The notes beneath the pieces are model-generated. The model worked only from the letters and a program-made list of their open reading frames with translations, ran no database searches and was not told the origin of the DNA. Positions 59,665 through 64,000 of a stretch of 64,000 bases of DNA are shown one piece after another; the first letter of the stretch is position 1; every line of letters starts with the position of its first letter. Source of the stretch: Promethearchaeota archaeon (GTDB lineage: Archaea > Asgardarchaeota > Lokiarchaeia > Sigyniarchaeales > SOKP01); contig JAEOTR010000057.1 of NCBI GenBank assembly GCA_016839705.1, forward strand, positions 1 to 64,000, written 5' to 3'. Made by a program: the position numbers and the translations under genes.

Positions 59665-61056
59665 CTAATTTTCATTACTTTGATTCAACTTTTTCAATAA
59701 TCTCATTCTTTCTACTAATATTTTTATTGCAAAGGTCGCATCATGAGGGGTATAAAAAATTGCTGCTTTTTCTCGTCTTGAATGTTCCCTTAAATCCTTA
59801 AATTCTTCACTAAACAAAATCAATGAAATTAACGGCTTCTTTCTGTCAGTATCATTCCAAGCTCTTATTATCCCTCTGTAGTGTTCATCGGGTTTCATTT
59901 CTAAAAAGGGGGGGACAACAACAGAGGCAACTACTATACTAATATTCGCATCTTCAAGCATCAACTTTGTGATATTGTAATATGTTTCTTCATCTGCTCC
60001 TCCAATCATATCGAGAGGATTTACTACTTTGACTAAAGGTATTAAATAAGTGGATAATTTTTCTACTAAAGTACCAGAAAAATCCGCTAATTCTAATTTA
60101 AATTGTTCTATTTTGTCACTAAATAACACAGAACTTCCTCCGCTATTAGTAAGAACACCTATTTTCTCTCCTTGAGGTATTGGTAAAAAAGAGAAAGTTT
60201 TAAGAGCTGTAATATAATCATTTGCATTCTCACACAATACTATCCCCTTTTGTTTTAAAGATGATTTTAACACTTTGTAATTTGTTGCTATTGAACCAGT
60301 ATGGCTACTAGCAGCCTTCATCCCTAAATGTGTTCTACCTCCTTTTAAAACAATAACGGGTTTATTAGGGATAATTCTATTAACCGTTTCAAGGAACTTT
60401 CTTCCATTTTCAATTGTTTCTATATATACACAAATTAGTTGAGTATGTTCATCTGTGTTTAAAAATTCTAAGATTTCACTGAAAGATACATCCACTCCAT
60501 TACCAATATTAGCGAATTTAGTGCATCCAATATATTCTCTTTCCATTGCATAAAAGGTTGCGCATCCAAAGGAACCGGATTGACTTAGCATACCAATATC
60601 TCCCAATGGAGCAGTTTGGATAAAGGAAGCATTTAATCCCGTATTTAAATTTTGAATTCCAACACAATTTGGCCCCATTACGCGAATTCCTGCATTATTA
60701 CACCTCTTAGCAATCTCAATTTCATTTATCTTTCCCTCTTCATTTATTTCACCAAAACCTGCGGTAATGATTATAATCCCCTTAACCTCTTTTTTAATAC
60801 ATTGGTTAATGACTTCATCAATGGCTTTTGCGGGAACCAATATTATTGCTACATCAATATCTTTAGGGATGTCTAAGATTGATCTATAACATTCTAAACC
60901 AGAGATTTCCTGACTTTTACGGGAAACAAGAAATAATTCACTTTGAAGATTTGAATTCTGAAGGAGGTTGATAGTTACTGCATTACCAAATTTTTTTGGA
61001 TTACTTGTTGCTCCAATCACAGCAATGGATTTAGGATTAAAAAAAAATGAGACCAT
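59665..61056 (-). CDS. acdA: ADP-forming acyl-CoA synthetase alpha subunit (AcdA-like)
   Basis: 463 aa from ATG 61056 (MVSFFFNPKSIAVIGATSNP), with GGAGG in the preceding iorA end. The track start 36 bases earlier overlaps iorA and is less likely. CoA-binding Rossmann domain AVIGATSNPKKFGNAV, then GFGEINEEG and GPNCVGIQN, GMLSQSGSFG, and phospho-His loop MKAASSHTGSIA. It makes ATP from acyl-CoA + ADP + Pi. The ATP-grasp beta subunit is not fused and not in the window, so it must be encoded elsewhere. Four bases after the iorA stop: clear operon. Confidence 0.9.
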   Translation of the reverse strand: MVSFFFNPKSIAVIGATSNPKKFGNAVTINLLQNSNLQSELFLVSRKSQEISGLECYRSILDIPKDIDVAIILVPAKAIDEVINQCIKKEVKGIIIITAGFGEINEEGKINEIEIAKRCNNAGIRVMGPNCVGIQNLNTGLNASFIQTAPLGDIGMLSQSGSFGCATFYAMEREYIGCTKFANIGNGVDVSFSEILEFLNTDEHTQLICVYIETIENGRKFLETVNRIIPNKPVIVLKGGRTHLGMKAASSHTGSIATNYKVLKSSLKQKGIVLCENANDYITALKTFSFLPIPQGEKIGVLTNSGGSSVLFSDKIEQFKLELADFSGTLVEKLSTYLIPLVKVVNPLDMIGGADEETYYNITKLMLEDANISIVVASVVVPPFLEMKPDEHYRGIIRAWNDTDRKKPLISLILFSEEFKDLREHSRREKAAIFYTPHDATFAIKILVERMRLLKKLNQSNEN

Positions 61057-61060
61057 TGTA

Positions 61061-62968
61061 CTATTCCCCCTCCTCTTTATAAATTGCATCATGAATACAT
61101 ACGTCTATACACACACCACATCCCCTGCAACTTTCTTGATCAATATGTGCTTTCTTTTCCCTCTCCTTGAAAATTATTGATGGACATCCAAATTTGTCTA
61201 CACATAAAAGACATCCTTTACATTTCTCGGGATCAATTTTAATAATGGGAGTTTTAATTTGTTTTAACCTAAATTCATTTATTTCTAGTAAAGAACATTT
61301 ATGCCGGGAGATGAAAACTCTAACACCCTTAGCATTAACTGCATCTTCTAATTTTTCTATCATTTCCGGCAAATTATTTGAATCTACAACCCATAAATTT
61401 TCTTTTTTTACACCACATCCTTGAACAAGATCCTCGATTATAACTCTTGTACCGATTTCTTTTGTTATTTTGATTCCTGTTCCGGGATTATCTTGAAATC
61501 CTGTCATACTCGTTGCTCTATTATCCAAAATCATGACAAGAATATCATTTTGATTGTGAACTGCATTTATTAGTGCTGGGATTCCTGAATGAAAAAATGT
61601 TGAATCTCCTAAAATCGCTAAAACGGGATTTTTTTCAGACTGAATTTTAGAAATTCCATTTGCTAGTCCGATTGATGCCCCCATACAAATTTCTGTATCC
61701 AACCCTTCAAGGGGTTTATAGACTGCCAAGGTATAACATCCAATGTCAGAAGAATTTACAAACTTCGTTTTCATTTTTTTTTCTATTTGCTTTATAGCAT
61801 AAAAGCTTGAACGATGGGAACAACCGGGACATAAAATGGGCAATCTTGGTGGTATAATTAATAAATCATTAGGGACAGCAACACTAGCATACTCTAAATC
61901 CATTAAACCAGCTAAAGTTTCTAAATATAATTCTGCAGGAAATTCTCCATTCTGGGGTAAAAAATCCTTTCCATGAATTTCTACTTCTTTTGCTAAACCT
62001 TCTTCATATGCTATTTGTTTTAATATATTTTCTATGAAGGGTTCTAATTCTTCCACAACAAGAACTCTATCAACTTCCTTCAATAGCTCTTTTATTAATC
62101 TTTTTGGAGGAGGAAAAACCATTCCCAGTTTCAGAATCGAAACCTTCTCCCTTATATTGAAAAAGTTAAGAGCATCTATTAATTGAGCATAAGGGATCCC
62201 TGCGGCCACAAATCCATATCTTTTTCCATTGATTTTTTCATCTGAAATTTTAAGCGAATTATAAGGAAATTCATTCGCAAAATCAGAAATTTCCTGTAAC
62301 CTTTCAAGTAGTTTAAAACGAAGAACTCTTGAATGTGAAGGTAAGCATACCCAACGAGATCGATCCCAATCAAATCCATATTCTCTGTCAATTTTTTTAA
62401 TTTCTCCGAGTACTACATCTCCTCTACCATGATTCAATCTTGTTGTTGTACGAAACAAAACAAGTGTTTGAAAATCTTCTGAAAAATCGAATGCATACTT
62501 AATCAAGTCTTTAGCTTCCTGGGGTGTAGAAGGTTCAAAAATAGGAACTAAAGCATGTAAACCAAAATATCTGTTATCTTGTTCATTTTGGGAACTATAG
62601 CAGCTTGGATCGTCAGCAGAAATTAATACCATCCCTCCTCGCGCTCCCGCATATGCTGCGGTCATAAACGCATCAGATGCAACATTCAAACCAACATGTT
62701 TCATACTCGCAAAAGATCGGGCGTTTGACATTGAACCTCCATAAGCTACTTCAAAAGCAACTTTTTCATTAATACTCCATTCTACTTTTAGGTTTGGGTA
62801 ATATTTTTGCATTTCAGCTAAAGTGGACAAGATCTCTGATGAGGGCGTTCCGGGATATCCTGCCCCAATTACAACTCCTGCTTCTAATATGCCACGTGCT
62901 ATTGCTTCATTCCCAAGTAAGATTATACGCAAGCCTGGTGCATTTTCTACAAATTGTGGAATACTCAT
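61061..62968 (-). CDS. iorA: Indolepyruvate:ferredoxin oxidoreductase alpha subunit
   Basis: 635 aa. The N-terminal pyruvate-ferredoxin oxidoreductase-type domain has LGNEAIARGILEAGVVIGAGYPGTPSSEI. The C-terminal TPP-binding domain has CPGCSHRSSF, SDIGCYTL and AILGDSTFFHSGIPALINAVHNQ with LDNRATSMTG. At the end two [4Fe-4S] sets follow: CKGCLLCVDKFGCPSI and CRGCGVCIDVC. It oxidatively decarboxylates aryl-pyruvates (from Trp, Phe, Tyr) to aryl-acyl-CoA while reducing ferredoxin. Overlaps iorB by 4 bases. Confidence 0.96.
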   Translation of the reverse strand: MSIPQFVENAPGLRIILLGNEAIARGILEAGVVIGAGYPGTPSSEILSTLAEMQKYYPNLKVEWSINEKVAFEVAYGGSMSNARSFASMKHVGLNVASDAFMTAAYAGARGGMVLISADDPSCYSSQNEQDNRYFGLHALVPIFEPSTPQEAKDLIKYAFDFSEDFQTLVLFRTTTRLNHGRGDVVLGEIKKIDREYGFDWDRSRWVCLPSHSRVLRFKLLERLQEISDFANEFPYNSLKISDEKINGKRYGFVAAGIPYAQLIDALNFFNIREKVSILKLGMVFPPPKRLIKELLKEVDRVLVVEELEPFIENILKQIAYEEGLAKEVEIHGKDFLPQNGEFPAELYLETLAGLMDLEYASVAVPNDLLIIPPRLPILCPGCSHRSSFYAIKQIEKKMKTKFVNSSDIGCYTLAVYKPLEGLDTEICMGASIGLANGISKIQSEKNPVLAILGDSTFFHSGIPALINAVHNQNDILVMILDNRATSMTGFQDNPGTGIKITKEIGTRVIIEDLVQGCGVKKENLWVVDSNNLPEMIEKLEDAVNAKGVRVFISRHKCSLLEINEFRLKQIKTPIIKIDPEKCKGCLLCVDKFGCPSIIFKEREKKAHIDQESCRGCGVCIDVCIHDAIYKEEGE

Positions 62969-63582
62969 TTTATTTCACTTATAATAAATTTACCTTTTTC
63001 AATTCCTTTCTTAAAAGCAATCTCATTAATTTTCTGATATTTCTTAGGAATTAGTACCATCATAGATTTTTCTATTGCCTCCCGAGAGATAGGTAATTTT
63101 CCTGAGCCCAATAAAACTCCTAGCATTAATACATTTAAAGTACGCGGATTACCCAATTTCAGTGCTTCTTCATGCCCATTAACAAGAAAAATATTTGACG
63201 AGATCTGATGCAAAAATTTTTGAATATTCTCAATATTCGGATATTCCATATCCATTGAATGTACTGTTGGGGGTACAATGATTTTATTGTTTATGAAAAT
63301 GAAAGTATTAGAATCAGCATAATTAAAATAACGTACAGCTTCACTTGCTTCAAAAGCTAAAACTACTTGGCAATTGCCTTTTGCAATTAAAGGACCTTCA
63401 ATCCCACTTCCAAATCGAAGAAAAGAGGCCACAGAACCTCCTCTCTGTGCCATTCCATGAGTCTCTGCTGTTCGGACTTTATAATTATCAAATAACGCAG
63501 CCTTTGTGAGAATTTGTATAGCACTAATAACACCTTGACCACCTACACCAACGATCAGAAGGTTAAAGTTTCTAATTTCCAT
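62965..63582 (-). CDS. iorB: Indolepyruvate:ferredoxin oxidoreductase beta subunit
   Basis: 205 aa gamma/beta-type PFOR domain. NLLIVGVGGQGVISAIQILTKAA near the N-terminus and RTAETHGMAQRGGSVASFLRFG are family signatures. First gene of the iorB-iorA-acdA operon; stop overlaps iorA start as ATGA. A TATA-like element is expected near 63620-63660, where the sequence is AT-rich but without one clear candidate. Confidence 0.95.
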   Translation of the reverse strand: MEIRNFNLLIVGVGGQGVISAIQILTKAALFDNYKVRTAETHGMAQRGGSVASFLRFGSGIEGPLIAKGNCQVVLAFEASEAVRYFNYADSNTFIFINNKIIVPPTVHSMDMEYPNIENIQKFLHQISSNIFLVNGHEEALKLGNPRTLNVLMLGVLLGSGKLPISREAIEKSMMVLIPKKYQKINEIAFKKGIEKGKFIISEIK

Positions 63583-63788
63583 GATGCGTTTCTTTGATTG
63601 CTTTATAGAATAAAATATTTTACTATTGCTACTTAATCACTAGTTTTTAATTAACTTATACATGATCATAACTAATGGGAATAATCTCCCATATTTTATT
63701 ATCTGAACTAGCTGATAAATAATAGTTTCCTCTAAACTAAACAAATTTTAAAAATAAAAAAAAGGAAGGTAAGTAAATATCACTTAAT

Positions 63789-64000
63789 TTAACTTATTAT
63801 TTTGCCTAAATCTTTTCTAGTCTGCTTTGTTTTCTTGTTTGTAATGTAAAATCCAATAAAATAGGCAATTAAAACAAGAGCAAATAGGATTATTGTTGAA
63901 AGATAAAACCACCGCCCCAATTGTCCCATGACATCCATAATTATCCATTTAAGTAGCCATACTGCTAATCCACCACCTATAACGAATAAAATGTCAAAAA
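63789..64000 (-). CDS. Membrane protein, C-terminal part (cut by right edge)
   Basis: Not in the track. On the minus strand an open frame enters from the right edge and ends at 63789. It reads DILFVIGGGLAVWLLKWIIM and then LSTIILFALVLIAYFIGFYIT followed by a basic end (NKKTKQTRKDLGKIIS). Two hydrophobic segments are visible, of which the second is a clear membrane helix. The start lies outside the window and the family cannot be named. Confidence 0.6.
   Translation of the reverse strand, partial: FDILFVIGGGLAVWLLKWIIMDVMGQLGRWFYLSTIILFALVLIAYFIGFYITNKKTKQTRKDLGKIIS

Noticed and set aside
1-64000. CRISPR arrays, insertion sequences, integrase or attachment sites
   Set aside because: No array of regularly spaced repeats and no transposase or integrase motif was found in any frame I read.

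Overview
The window looks like AT-rich chromosomal DNA of an Asgard archaeon, most likely of the Lokiarchaeia/Promethearchaeota type. Archaeal signs are the archaeal/eukaryotic-type ribosomal proteins uS15 and eS1 (S3Ae), an archaeal-type PGK, a TFS/RPB9-type zinc ribbon, TATA-box promoters and a two-gene indolepyruvate:ferredoxin oxidoreductase. Asgard-like signs are several longin/roadblock-like proteins, many zinc-ribbon membrane proteins and a bacterial/eukaryotic-type RNase III. The assignment is inferred from gene content; no marker phylogeny could be run.

Layout. 1-1.7 kb: an edge-truncated FMN reductase-like gene, then two tandem flavodoxins with duplicated leaders. 1.7-4.7 kb: a zinc-ribbon protein with a possible DENN-like core, a small membrane protein, tRNA-Val(GAC) and phosphoglycerate kinase. 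4.8-11.3 kb: larB, larC and nikR (nickel-pincer cofactor and nickel regulation) mixed with membrane, TPR and zinc-ribbon proteins and an alkaline-phosphatase-superfamily protein. 11.5-20.2 kb: a short histone-fold protein, a GHMP sugar kinase, two longin/roadblock-like proteins, rubrerythrin, a Sir2/B12-radical SAM pair, the uS15-eS1 operon and an XTP/dITP pyrophosphatase. 20.3-36.3 kb: a 16-kb operon, ABC ATPase > FtsX-like permease > 1308-aa surface protein > 1607-aa membrane-anchored subtilase > second FtsX-like permease. This is the strongest candidate for an undescribed system.

36.5-48.8 kb: RNase III, an SCP2-like protein, a TFS/RPB9-like zinc ribbon, tandem glycerophosphodiesterases, a hexapeptide acyltransferase-like membrane protein, two MFS transporters plus a 3'-end fragment, three tandem alpha/beta hydrolases plus a relic, and a decayed Lys/Ala-rich gene. 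48.8-54 kb: an AmrS-type radical SAM protein, a zinc-ribbon ORF that opens ATG-TGA, and a CobT-like VWA protein with an HExxH motif paired with a MoxR-like AAA+ ATPase. 54-64 kb: a UbiA prenyltransferase, PurU-like deformylase, TauE/SafE exporter, SAM methyltransferase, tandem-ACT protein, and the iorB-iorA-acdA operon. That operon would convert aryl-pyruvates to aryl-acyl-CoA and then to acid plus ATP, as expected of a peptide fermenter. A membrane protein is cut by the right edge.

Tandem paralogy with decay recurs: flavodoxins, GDPDs, MFS with a fragment, and alpha/beta hydrolases with a relic. Most ORF-track entries inside the large permease, protease and transporter genes are frame shadows and are omitted.
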